Of a DNA stretch of 64,000 nt, positions 32,567-44,125 are shown piece by piece. Position numbers and translations under genes: made by a program. This DNA comes from Riptortus pedestris (taxonomy: Eukaryota > Arthropoda > Insecta > Hemiptera > Alydidae). The notes beneath the pieces are model-generated. The model was given only the letters and a program-made list of their open reading frames with translations. It was not told where the DNA came from and did not search any database. Location: assembly GCA_019009955.1 (NCBI GenBank), contig CM032233.1:125496001-125560000 (forward strand), given 5' to 3'. How positions within the stretch are numbered: position 1 is the first letter of the stretch; the number at the start of each line of letters is the position of its first letter.

Positions 32567-33348
32567 GGGTATGGGAATAAGTTTTAATTTTTTTTTATGG
32601 TGAAAAAAAAACTGGAATAGAGAAATAAAAAAGTACTTTATTCAAAATAATTTCCATTTGAAGCGACAACCCCCATCTTTCAGGCAGTAAACGGATTCCT
32701 CGAGCGAAGAATTCTATATCTTTCGACGCAATCCAGTCATCGACCCATTTTTTAACATCCTCGTATATGGTAAAGCGCTGCCTAGTAAGTGCTGACTGCA
32801 TAGACCGGAACAAATGATAATCTGAAGGGGCAATGTCTGGTGAATACATACTGTGGAAACGGCATGTAGCCGTTTTCCAATGGTGGATCGATCAACACCT
32901 AAAGCTGTAGCCAACTCTTCAAGGGTCTGACAAGGATCAATGTCAAGCAATTCCTGAAGTTCCTCGTCTTGAAACTTTTTTGGGGCACCATCGCGTTCTT
33001 TGTCATCGACATTAAAGTCACCACTTTTGAAGCGCTTGAACCAATATTTGCAAGTCGCCTCCGATGGAGCATGGTCACCATAAACATCCACAAACAAGCG
33101 ATACGTTTCTGCAGAACTTTTCTTTAAAAGATAGTAGTGAAGCAGAACTTCCCGCAAATGCTGTTTTTTTGGAACATATTCCATGATATAAGAAATCTAG
33201 ATGTTAACACTCCAAGTAAAAGTTATGTACTGTGTTTATCACCTTACTAACACCCTTTCTTAATCCATGTATGGAAGATTAGATAAGATGTAAGAGATAA
33301 CAATTTCAACATTAAAAAAAAAAAAAATTAAAACTTATTCCCATACCC
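32567..33348 (-). mobile_element. Mariner element with internal deletion
   Basis: Perfect terminal inverted repeats of about 28 bp, GGGTATGGGAATAAGTTTTA at one end and its inverse at the other, flanked by TA on both sides (32565-32566, 33349-33350). At 782 bp it is about 0.5 kb shorter than a full mariner. Confidence 0.92.
32600..33184 (-). pseudogene. Mariner transposase, deleted (N-terminal HTH and C-terminal end)
   Basis: The first part (from 33184) encodes MEYVPKKQHLREVLLHYYL, then ATCKYWFKRFKSGDFNVDDK and TLEELATALGVDRSTIGKRL. These are the two helix-turn-helix motifs that bind the terminal repeats. At about 32855 the reading jumps and changes frame to YSPDIAPSDYHLFRSMQ, which contains the third catalytic Asp of the DD34D triad, and continues to SKDIEFFARGIRLLPERW near the C-terminus. 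The first two catalytic Asp residues lie in the deleted part, so the protein is dead. Confidence 0.9.
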
Positions 33349-33665
33349 TATAGATCTATAGTTTGTGTACCAGCACGTGGGACATCTGCTCATTTTATGC
33401 AGCTTCTGCGTGACGCACTATTAAGCTAAGGTTAATTACTAGACAGACTTACTTATGTTAAATCCCACGATTACAACCTGGAGGTGGCTCTAACGCCAAG
33501 ACAGCAAAGAGAGTTGTCTTAGCGCTAAACATGAGTAAATGTGTCTAAAATCGATCAAGATATACTGTTTGTAATGAGCTAATGAAGGGTTATATTAAAG
33601 CTGGCTGTGTGATTGTGCTGTGTAAATGGTTGGGCACACTATAGGATATTGTATTTGTGTTCTAG

Positions 33666-33796
33666 ATCCACCGATAGTCTCGCTGAGGCTGGGGAGTACC
33701 CTCAACGCTTCAGACATCAAAGAGGGAGACGATGTTTACTTCGAGTGCTCCATTCGATCCAACCCTCCCTGGCGGAAGCTCACCTGGTACCACAAT
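33666..33796 (+). CDS. Sidestep-family Ig receptor, exon C (start of next Ig domain)
   Basis: The first two bases finish the Tyr codon begun in exon B, giving VVYPPIVSLRLGSTLN, then DIKEGDDVYFECSIRSNPPW and KLTWYHN. 'PPxVxLxLGxxLNxxxIxEGxDVYFEC' is the highly conserved opening of the third Ig domain in Side proteins, with the B-strand Cys and the C-strand Trp present. The acceptor is GTGTTCTAG at 33657-33665 and the donor is GTAAGT at 33797. It ends in phase 0. The second half of this domain (second Cys) must lie in a later exon, which I did not find up to 64000. Confidence 0.92.
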
Positions 33797-33824
33797 GTAA
33801 GTCTTATCTTAATTATCCAACCCC

Positions 33825-33862
33825 CTCCCTCAACCCTAACCCCTAACCCCAACCCCTAACCA
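33825..33862. repeat. Short degenerate CCCTAA-like run
   Basis: AACCCTAACCCCTAACCCC and similar words directly after the exon C donor. It resembles telomeric repeats but is short and irregular. Confidence 0.5.
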
Positions 33863-33956
33863 CCCAGCCGTCACCATTACAATTACCCTACTCTCACTAA
33901 CTACTAGTTACAAAGAGCCAACTCCACTTTCTTATCCCAACAACACCCTTATCATT

Positions 33957-34013
<57 letters not shown>

Positions 34014-34016
34014 CTC
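33957..34016. repeat. (CT)n microsatellite
   Basis: Pure CT dinucleotide run of about 50 bp. Confidence 0.95.
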
Positions 34017-34126
34017 TTTACTCTACCTATGATTTGGGTAGCCCATCTTGTAAATCTATATTACCTAGAGGTCCCTCGCCTCAGAATCCATAACTCTCCA
34101 GTGGTGGAGCCTAAATGCTATACAGG

Positions 34127-34255
34127 CTGGGTGACGGAATTCTGTAATAAAATCCATAATCCCAACCTGGCTAGAAAAGGTTGGTAACCTGTAGATAACC
34201 CATCCCAATTACCCTTAGTTGCACTTAAGTGGAACTTAATAAATAATTTAATTTA
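34127..34255 (+). mobile_element. LINE 3' end, second copy
   Basis: Matches the 12228-12359 insertion in opposite orientation: GGTAACCTGTAGATAACCCA, CCCAATTACCCTTAGTTGCA, tail AACTTAATAAATAATTTAAT. The 5' limit is uncertain. Confidence 0.65.
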
Positions 34256-34372
34256 ATAGTGATCTAATTAATTATTTCTCACGCCAATCTGAATACTATT
34301 ATCATTGTTAGCTATAATTTTTAAAAAAAATTTTGAGAGTAAGCTAACGTTTTTCATTTAATGAGAGTTATT

Positions 34373-34912
34373 TTATTTCAATCTGTGTTTGATAATTATA
34401 ATACTTTCGAGTGGTGGTACTGACCTCTTCACATACCGCTCCGTTGCTTTTAGAAACTTTCCGGAGGATGAGAATGGAACTCCGAGATATATATAAGAGT
34501 TGACGTATTCCAGTTTTTTGTCATGACAAAACAGGGGTTTTAACTTTTTTTTTTTTCTTGGGGACTTATGAAAAACTACTATTTTGGATTTTTGAGGGTT
34601 CAAGGATAGTGCCTTTACGGCGCAATATTTTTCTAATATTTTAAGGTTTCTCTGCGCACTATGCCACGAGCTATTAAAAATAACAATATCATCAGAAAAT
34701 AACAGCATGATGACTTCAGTAGCAGCATTTATTGGGATACCTGTAGCTCCATTCTTTTCGAAAAATGTTATTATATCAGATAAAAAAAGTAAAAATAGTA
34801 ATGGGATAAGGCTTTCACCTTGTAACAAACCAGATGTAATATTTATATCGTCAGATAGTTGATTCCCAATGTTAATTTGTATTTGGTAACTTATCTTGAA
34901 GAATAAATGCAA
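34373..34912 (-). pseudogene. Non-LTR retrotransposon reverse transcriptase fragment
   Basis: 179 open codons on the minus strand. SGLLQGESLIPLLFLLFLSD is RT motif 4 (G-x-x-Q-G-x-x-x-x-P); LLFSDDIVIF is the catalytic FADD box with Ala replaced by Ser; SLNPQKSKIVVF and LEYVNSYIYLGV are motifs 6 and 7. Upstream fingers and endonuclease are missing. A short duplicate of its 3' flank (GTGTTTGATAATTAAAATAT, GTGGTGGTACTGCCTC) lies at 35010-35090, so at least two copies were once here. Confidence 0.8.
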
Positions 34913-35395
34913 TTTAGATCCTAAGCAATATCTCTTTTCTCAGAAATAATGTGAAAAATATACTGCACAATATAAATCATTATATCCTTACTGAAAACCA
35001 TGCTTCGAGATTAATAGAGTTATTTTTGTTTCCATCTGTGTTTGATAATTAAAATATTTTCAAGTGGTGGTACTGCCTCTTTCCATGCTTATGTACGTTG
35101 TTATGTATTCCTCCAAGTATGTACAAATAATGGGTTTTTTCTTTCACAACGCAAAAAAAAAAATATTATTTTTATAAGTGGGCACTGACTGGAAGAATAA
35201 AATTAAAGTTTTTAATAACTTCACGAAATCGTGCATCCCATCGAAAACTTTACCTCCTTACCCGCTACACTTATTCAAATATACAATATAATTCATAAAT
35301 ACTACCACTATCAAGTAAAAGATTAGTTGAAAAGATTAGAAATTAGTTTTTGCCTGTAGCCATATAAATAATTTATGTGAACGGACTAAACTCTT
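34913..35395. other. Unassigned, with LINE-flank duplicate
   Basis: Apart from the 35010-35090 similarity to 34375-34430, nothing recognised. Confidence 0.5.
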
Positions 35396-35399
35396 AATA

Positions 35400-35545
35400 G
35401 ACCTTCCCCTTGAGTCTGCAAGCAATTGAAATTGCCCGACTCTTGAGCACTACATTATATCTAGAGCTGCCGGAGTAGTTTTACTATTAGCACAACAGTA
35501 TCTATTTTATGTATTTAACATGTTCAGTGTAATAGCAAATAAATG
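35400..35545. repeat. Flank unit of the 77-bp array, copy 1
   Basis: CTTCCCCTTGAGTCTGCAAG through CTATTTTATGTATTTAACA recurs at 36629-36755 with few changes. Confidence 0.85.
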
Positions 35546-35601
35546 ACTAATTAAATCGCTTACTGCTCAATTCCTCTTCATTATTTAATATAAAACGTTA
35601 C

Positions 35602-36610
35602 GCATCCTTCATCACCAGTGGATAGAAGCAAGAGCTATTAAGGATAGAACACTATATACGGATAGAAGGATGTTCTCACGAACCTTCATCACAAGAGGAT
35701 AGAAGCAAGAGCTATAAGGATAGAACGCTATTTACGGATAGAAGGATGTTCTCATGAACCTTCATCACCAGTGGATAGAAGCAAGAGCTATTAAGGATAG
35801 AACGCTATTTACGGATAGAAGGATGTTCTCATGAACCTTCATCACTAGTGGATAGAAGCAAGAGCTATAAGGATAGAACGCTATTTACGGATAGAAGGAT
35901 GTTCTCATGAACCTTCATCACCAGTGGATAGAAGCAAGAGCTTTTAAGGATAGAACGCTATTTACGGATAGAAGGAAGTTCACATGAACCTTCATCACCA
36001 GTGGATAAAAGCAAGAGCTTTTAAGGATAGAACGCTATTTACGGATAGAAGGAAGTTCTCATGAACCTTCATCACCAGTGGATAGAAGCAAGAGCTTTTA
36101 AGGATAGAACGCTATTTACGGATAGAAGGATGTTCTCATGAACCTTCATCACCAGTGGATAAAAGCAAGAGCTTTTAAGGATAGAACGCTATTTACGGAT
36201 AGAAGGAAGTTCTCATGAACCTTCATCACCAGTGGATAGAACCAAGAGCTATTAAGGATAGAACGCTATTTACAGATAGAAGGAAGTTCTCATGAACCTT
36301 CATCACCAGTGGATAGAAGCAAGAGCTATTAAGGATAGAACGCTATTTACAGATAGAAGGAAGTTCTCATGAACCTTCATCACCAGTGGATAGAAGCTAG
36401 AGCTATTAAGGATAGAACGCTATTTACGGATAGAACGATGTTCTCATGAACCTTCATCACCAGTTGATAAAAACAAGAGCTTTTAAGGATAGAACGCTAT
36501 TTACGGATAGAAGGAAGTTCTCATGAACCTTCATCACCAGTGGATAGAACCAAGAGCTATTTACGGATAGAAGGAAGTTCTCATGAACCTACATCAATAC
36601 TGACCAGAAG
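35602..36610. repeat. 77-bp minisatellite, block 1
   Basis: Unit CCTTCATCACCAGTGGATAG, AAGCAAGAGCTATTAAGGAT, AGAACGCTATTTACGGATAG, AAGGATGTTCTCATGAA. About 13 copies, variants GGAAG/GGATG and CTATT/CTTTT. The last unit is truncated and followed by TACTGACCAGAAGCATGAGG. Confidence 0.95.
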
Positions 36611-36760
36611 CATGAGGCTACTAGCCTAACTTCCCCTTCAGTCTGCAAGCAATTGAAATTGTCCGACTCTGGAGCACTACATTATATCTAGAGCTGCCAT
36701 AGTAGTTTTACTATTAGCACAACTCTATCGATTTTATGTATTTAACACGTTCAGTGCTGA
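36597..36760. repeat. Flank unit of the 77-bp array, copy 2
   Basis: TACTGACCAGAAGCATGAGG (shared with 42173) followed by the CTTCCCCTTCAGTCTGCAAG flank shared with 35400. Confidence 0.85.
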
Positions 36761-37078
36761 TCACGCATGAAGGGCGTCATCATGACTCGCTAGTTGCGTC
36801 GTCTCCTCTTTCAACCTCTACCAGTATTCCTCGCCCTTTGCCCATTGCTAATGTCCTCACATTTTCCATCAGCCCTTAGTATACTATCAGATTCCTTACA
36901 GTGCAGTTCGGTAAAAATTATTTTGCTTTCTTGGGCCTAAGTTTACAGCGTTTTTCCTGTTGATTGTTATTGGTTGTATAAAATCTTCGACCAGGTTTAG
37001 GTTAGCTCATAAATACTAAAATTTATAAATGTGGTATTTTACTTTAGTTTACTGTTGGCAATGGTTTAATTTTTGAAC

Positions 37079-38440
37079 ACTACGGATAGAAGGAAGATCA
37101 GATGAACCTTCATCACCAGTTGATAGAAACAAAAGCTATTGCCCTTGGAACACTATTTACGGATAGAAGGAAGATCAGATGAACCTTCATCACCAGTTGA
37201 TAGAAGCAAAAGCTATTGGCCTTAGAACACTATTTACGGATAGAAGGAAGATCAGATGAACCTTCATCACCAGTTGATAGAAACAAAAGCTATTGGCTTT
37301 AGAACACTATTTACGGATAGAAGGAAGATCAGATGAACCTTCATCACCAGTTGATAGAAACAAAAGCTATTAGCCTTAGAACACTATTTACGGATAGAAG
37401 GAAGATCAGATGAACCTTCATCACCAGTTGATAGAAACAAAAGCTATTAGCCTTGGAACACTATTTACGGATAGAAGGAAGATCAGATGAACCTTAATCA
37501 CCAGTTGATAGAAACAAAAGCTAATAGCCTTAGAACACTATTTACGGATAGAAGGAAGATCAGAGATCAATAATTCAACCTTCATCACCAGTTGATAGAA
37601 AGAAAAAGCTATTGGTTAGAACACTATTTACGGATAGAAGGATGATCAGATGAACCTTCATCACCAGTTGATAGAAAGAAAAGCTATTGGCCTTAGAACA
37701 CTATTTACGGATAGAAGGAAGATCAGATGAACCTTTATCACCAGTTGATAGAAACAAAAGCTATTGGCCTTAGAACACTATTTACGGATAGAAGGAAGAT
37801 CAGATGACCCTTCATCACCAGTTGATAGAAACAAAAGCTATTGGCTTTAGAACACTATTTACGGATAGAAGGAAGATCAGATGAACCTTCATCACCAGTT
37901 GATAGAAAGAAAAGCTATTGGCCTTAGAACACTATTTACGGATAGAAGGAAGATCAGATGAACCTTCATCACCAGTGGATAGAAACAAAAGCTATTGGCT
38001 TTAGAACACTATATACGGATAGAAGGAAGATCAGATGAACCTTTATCACCAGTTGATAGAAACAAAAGCTATTGGCCTTGGAACACTATTTACGGATAGA
38101 AGGAAGATCAGATGAACCTTCATCACCAGTTGATAGAAAGAAAAGCTATTGGCCTTAGAACACTATTTACGGATAGAAGGAAGATCAGATGAACCTTTAT
38201 CACCAGTTGATAGAAACAAAAGCTATTGGCCTTAGAACACTATTTACGGATAGAAGGAAGATCAGATGAACCTTCATCACCAGTGGATAGAAGCAAAAGC
38301 TATTGGCTTTAGAACACTATTTACGGATAGAAGGAAGATCAGATGAACCTTCATCACCAGTTGATAGAAAGAAAAGCTATTGGCCTTACAATACTATTTA
38401 CTGATTGAAGGATGTTCTCATGAACCTTCATCACCGATCC
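37079..38440. repeat. 77-bp minisatellite, block 2
   Basis: Subfamily with AAACAAAAGCTATTGGCCTT and GGAAGATCAGATGAA instead of the block 1 forms. About 18 copies. Confidence 0.95.
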
Positions 38441-38497
38441 GTGGTACGCCATTTATCCAGATTTTAGTTAATTCCAATCATAACTGATGTTGATAAG

Positions 38498-38498
<1 letters not shown>

Positions 38499-38555
<57 letters not shown>

Positions 38556-38670
38556 AAAGGATCTCATTTTCGTCATCTCCTGGGTAGGATAGTTGGTCAT
38601 TTGAAGACATTTTCCGAAAATCGCGTCATGAGTACGACCTCAGTAGCTCCCCTTAAGGGAAAACTGCTAA
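38499..38670 (+). mobile_element. HINE right end with (TA)n
   Basis: (TA)n at 38499-38552, then TCTCATTTTCGTCATCTCCT, CATGAGTACGACCTCAGTAG, a shortened palindrome CCCCTTAAGGG and CTGCTAA. The left part is absent. Confidence 0.78.
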
Positions 38671-39215
38671 AAGTGTAAGTCGAAATAATTTTCATGTTTT
38701 TTGAATTAGTGTTTTAAATTGATTTACCAATTAACTGAAATATATGTGATGACTAATGCTCACGAGGGGCAAAATGTGTAGCTCTTCATTCACCCTAACA
38801 TACAAAAGCTAATTGGCATTAACATTTTAACATACAATTGAGGAGTTCAATAATAATAGTAATAGTTTATCAATGTAAGTTACAATATTAATACATTCAA
38901 ACATTAGAATGAATTGTTGAGTGTAGCAATGCTTCAATGCAGTTTACTTGTTTTATAGTTTGTTATGCTACGGAAATTTAAAAAAAAAAAAATATTCTAA
39001 TTAACAAAATAAACAATCGTTATAACAATTTTAGGACTCCCATACAACCACCACTCATGTCCATCCCTAAATACGCTATGCACCTTAAAATCTAGGAAGG
39101 CTTATGACTTATGCAAGTTTCGTTTAGCTCGGTTCTTTTATTTGTGTCCATTTCTATTGTTGACTGCTGCTATTGTTTTTCGTATAATATATATCTCGTT
39201 GAGGAGGGGGGAGGG
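38671..39215. other. Unassigned AT-rich sequence
   Basis: No feature recognised. Confidence 0.5.
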
Positions 39216-39217
39216 GC

Positions 39218-39257
39218 ACCAGTGGCCGTGTGGGTTAAGGCGTCAATTTATCCTAAA

Positions 39258-39318
<61 letters not shown>

Positions 39319-39440
39319 TGCAATCGACCAATATAAGTAAAGTGACCCCCATAATTTTCGACACCTATTTAGGATCAACGGCCGTTGAAACGACCTCAAT
39401 AACATAAAGGGCTGAATAGGTGAAGAGAAATCTACTAATA
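39218..39440 (+). mobile_element. SINE head joined to (TA)n and a degenerate HINE right end
   Basis: GTGGCCGTGTGGGTTAAGGC (Pol III A box) at 39222-39241, (TA)n at 39259-39314, then CATAATTTTCGACACCTATT, GAAACGACCTCAATA and AGAAATCTACTAA, which follow the HINE right end loosely. Confidence 0.45.
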
Positions 39441-40214
39441 GAAGTCTCCTACTGTATATTCCTCATAATGGCTCGGCGAAAGTTAAATAGTGAATTTGTT
39501 CCTGAGTAAATAGCATTTGCACAAATTGCTCAGAAGTCATAGGTGAAGGAGATAGGAAGAAAGAAGCCGTAAAAGGACTATTTAGGCAATGACCACTCTA
39601 AATAAGTTGGGCACTTTAGTTGGAAAAGTTTTGAGTTTGCAGAAAGACTTTCCTCTGCTGTCTAAGACTTTTCCGGCTCTCGGGTATATATTTCTCTTGA
39701 TTAATTCAAGCCCTTCTCCACCATACATTAACTGAGCGATACAGAAACTTTATTTCATTGTCCCCACAGGGTTTTTATTTTTTAAATGTTTTCACGATTC
39801 TGGGATGAGGAAAATACAACATTTTTTCTCTCTCTCTGTCACTTGGCACTCATTTAAACTCATACATAACTGATTTCAACGATTTATTTTTCAAACTATG
39901 GACGTTTGTTAAGTTAAATGGCACGTTATGAATGTATGAATTTGAAAGGAGAAATGGAAAGGGACATCTAACAATGGGATATACACCGCTTTATTATGTC
40001 ATAATAATAATGAAATGACTAATTTCAGACACTTAATAGGAGATTAGACCCTCTTCATTTCATAGACGAGGAAGGGTTAGAAGGAAATGCTTATGTGCCT
40101 ATGATTGAACGATAGACTTTATGAGCCTACTTCACTAGCAACAAGTTAAGGACAAACAAGTTAAGTACTTATAAGGTAGAGTAGTGGAAGAAGGCCTATT
40201 AAATATATAACACT
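39441..40214. other. Unassigned sequence
   Basis: No gene or repeat recognised. Confidence 0.5.
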
Positions 40215-42172
40215 AATAAGGGATAGAAGGAAATTGTCATGAACCTTCATCACCAGTGGATAGAAGCAAGAATATTAGACATCGAACACTATTTACGGGT
40301 AGAAGGAAGATCAGATGAACCTTCATCACCAGTGGATAGAAACAAAAGCTATTGGCCTTAGAACACTATTTACGGATAGAAGGATGTTCTCATGAAACTT
40401 CATCACCAGTGGATAGAAACAAAAGCTATTGGCCTTAAAACACTATTTACGGATAGAAGGAAGATCAGATGAACCTTCATCACCAGTGGATTGAAACAAA
40501 AGCTATTGGCATTAGAACACTATGGATAGAAGGTAGATCAGATGACCCTTCATCACCAGTTGATAGAAACAAAAGCTGTTGGCTCTTAGAACATTACGGA
40601 TAGAAGGTAGATCAGATGACCCTTCATCACCAGTTGATAGAAACAAAAGCTGTTGGCTCTTAGAACATTACGGATAGAAGGAAGATAAGATGAACCTTCA
40701 TCACCAGTGGATAGAAACAAAAGCTATTGGCCTTAGAACACTATTTACTGATAGAAGGAAGATAAGATGAACATTCATCACCAGTGGATAGAAACAAAAG
40801 CTATTGGCCTTAGAACACTATTTACTGATAGAAGGAAGATAAGATGAACCTTCATCACCAGTGGATAGAAACAAAAGCTATTGACCTTAGAACACTATTT
40901 ACTGATTGAAGGAAGATCAGATGAACCTTCATCACCAGTGGATAGAAACAAAAGCTATTGGCCTTAAAACACTATTTACGGATAGAAGGATGTTCTCATG
41001 AACCTTCATCACCAGTGGATAGAAACAAAAGCTATTGGCCTTAAAACACTATTTACGGATAGTAGGATGTTCTCATGAACCTTCATCACCAGTGGATAGA
41101 AGCAAAAGCTATTGGCCTTAAAACACTATTTACGGATAGTAGGATGTTCAGATGAACCTCCATGACCAGTGGATAGAAACAAAAGCTATTGGCCTTAGAA
41201 CACTATTTACTGATAGAAGGAAGATAAGATGAACCTTCATCACCAGTGGATAGAAACAAAAGCTATTGGCCTTAGAACACTATTTACTGATAGAAGGAAG
41301 ATAAGATGAACCTTCATCACCAGTGGATAGAAACAAAAGCTAAAAGCTATTGACCTTAGAACACTATTTACTGATTGAAGGAAGATCAGATGAACCTTCA
41401 TCACCAGTGGATAGAAGCAAAAGCTATTGGCTTTAGAACACTATTTACGGATAGAAGGAAGATCAGATGAACCTTCATCACCAGTGGATAGAAGCAAAAG
41501 CTATTAGCCTTAGAACACTATATACGGATAGAATGAAGATCAGATGAACCTTCATCACCAGTTGATAGAAACAAAAGCTATTAGCCTTGGAACACTATAT
41601 ACGGATAGAATGAAGATCAGATGAACCTTCATCACCAGTTGATAGAAACAAAAGCTATTAGCCTTGGAACACTATTTACGGATAGAAGGAAGATCAGATG
41701 AACCTTCATCACCAGTTGATAGAAACAAAAGCTATTAGCCTTGGAACACTATATACGGATAGAAGGAAGATCAGATGAACCTTCATCACCAGTTGATAGA
41801 AACAAAATCTATTAGCCTTGGAACGCTATTTACGGATAGAAGGAAGATCAGATGAACCTTCATCACCAGTTGATAGAAACAAAAGCTATTAGCCTTGGAA
41901 CACTATATACGGATAGAAGGAAGATCAGATGAACCTTCATCACCAGTTGATAGAAACAAAAGCTATTAGCCTTGGAACACTATTTACGAATAGAAGGAAG
42001 ATCAGATGAACCTTCATCACCAGTTGATAGAAACAAAAGCTATTGGCCTTAGAACACTATTTACTGATAGAAGGAAGATCAGATGAACCTTCATCACCAG
42101 TTGATAGAAGCAAGAGCTATTAAGGATAGAACGCTATTTACGGATAGAAGGAAGTTCTTATGAACCCACATA
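40215..42172. repeat. 77-bp minisatellite, block 3
   Basis: About 25 copies mixing the AAACAAAAGCTATTGGCCTT and CTATTAGCCTTGGAACAC variants. The last unit is the block 1 type (AGCAAGAGCTATTAAGGATA) and is followed by TACTGACCAGAAGCATGAGG, as at the end of block 1. Confidence 0.95.
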
Positions 42173-42354
42173 AGTACTGACCAGAAGCATGAGGCTACTA
42201 GCCTAACATACTTGGGAATGAAAGTGGAAAAGAATGTAAGGGGACTGGGAAAACATAGCCCAAATAATTCAAAAGGATGCCCAAAGAACGAGAGATGGTC
42301 CAAAACAAGAGAGTGGGAGAATGAGGTGGATGAAGGACAGTAAGAAGATGGGGA

Positions 42355-42482
42355 GATTGAGATAGAGAGAGAGTGGGAGAGGAAGAGGGAGGGAGAGAGA
42401 GAGAGAGATTGAGAGTGTGAGAGAGAGATAGAGAGCGAGAGAGTGAGAGAGAGATTGAGAGTGTGAGAGAGAGAGAGAGGGA

Positions 42483-42517
<35 letters not shown>

Positions 42518-42520
42518 AGA

Positions 42521-42587
<67 letters not shown>

Positions 42588-42620
42588 AGAGTGAGAGAGA
42601 GAGATAGATAGATAGATAGA
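42355..42620. repeat. (GA)n-rich imperfect microsatellite
   Basis: GA dinucleotides with repeated GAGATTGAGAGTGTGAGAGA interruptions and a GATA run at 42602-42625. Long minus-strand Ser/Leu frames here are repeat artefacts. Confidence 0.95.
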
Positions 42621-42675
42621 TAGATGCTTTTATTGCCATAGGACCAATGGTCCTCTCTTACAGATAATAGACATG

Positions 42676-42935
<260 letters not shown>

Positions 42936-43664
42936 GGGAGGAATATTAATGCATCCCTTTCCCCTGGCACCTTTATCCTCCTTCCTCCATTTCCACTCCC
43001 TACATGCGAGTCCCTCCTTTCTCCTCACTCTTATTTAAATTCTTCTACACCTTCCTATCTTGCCCGGAATTTAAATAAGCGGATCAAACAAGCATCCATT
43101 AACCTTTAAAACAAAGTCTCCCTAGACATTATACTTGAATAAATAATTAACCATATCACATATTCCACATGTTTTTGGAACTCATATTTAATATAAATGT
43201 GACAATTCTCAGAAACATTTGACGATTTCTTTATACCCTTCAATACAAGTTCTTAAGTCCACCTGCAAAACTTGCCATACAAAAGTTTCGGATAGTTTCG
43301 ATTACCCACTCCATCATGAACTATTCATTAACAGAAAAAAACAGAAACTCATAATGTTCTGAAATATAAATACATACAGTATTTCTGCTTAGTAGGTGCA
43401 ATCGTGGATCATTAAAGAATATTTGTTTTGACTTAGACGTAAAACCCCGCTTGTACCTTTGGTAGTAAAGTATAAAATTGCCAACGATAGATAAAACGAC
43501 AACGCTACTATATCTAAGTTAAACCAACTTCTTACACGGGGTTCAATTAGCAATAAAATATATAAATAAAAAATTAACATGATTTATCCTTGTGTCAAAA
43601 CTAAGTAAAAACTTCATCAGAAATAACCATCAGACACAATTGCAAAAAAGAGCGTCTGTGGTGG
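42936..43664. other. Unassigned sequence
   Basis: No feature recognised. Confidence 0.5.
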
Positions 43665-43954
43665 AAAAATGCAAATATCTCGGTTAATATTAAAGATAGA
43701 TAATAATTGTATATAACAATATTTATAGTAAATATAATGCAATAAGATTTATTCTATAAACATTTTCGATCCGACTTATAGTAACAGAGATATTTTGAAT
43801 TTTCAAATTTCTCCCCCTCTTAACCCCCCTTGGTACGATTTCAGCCGTTAACGAACTAGATCTTTCTTTTTACCTAATACGACTAAATATCGAGTTTGGT
43901 ATCGATCAAAAAAAAATTGTGACCACTAGAGCAGTACACAAACAAGTATATATA

Positions 43955-44007
<53 letters not shown>

Positions 44008-44125
44008 GAGGACCTCATTTTCGTCATCTACTAGATAAAATCAATGGCCATTTGAAGAAAAATTTCAAAAATTGCGTCATGAGTACGACCTCAATAGCCG
44101 ATTTCTCTTGAGGGGAATCTGCTAA
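43665..44125 (+). mobile_element. HINE, left end missing
   Basis: From AAAATGCAAATATCTCGGTT through (TA)n (43945-44002) to GATTTCTCTTGAGGGGAATC and TGCTAA. The first 250 or so bases of the family are absent. Confidence 0.8.

Larger units (their letters stand above)
32330..33422 (-). mobile_element. Old HINE interrupted by mariner
   Basis: TTCGTTAATGGTTGAAATCG and the following core lie before the mariner; CACGTGGGACATCTGC and GCAGCTTCTGCGTGACGCAC (left terminus) lie after it. Strongly diverged; the right end is missing. Confidence 0.65.

Noticed and set aside
33825..33862. Interstitial telomere
   Set aside because: Only about 38 bp of irregular CCCTAA-like words; a chance C-rich stretch is as likely.
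35602..42172. CRISPR-like or coding repeat array
   Set aside because: 77-bp units are directly tandem, without spacers and without a continuous frame.
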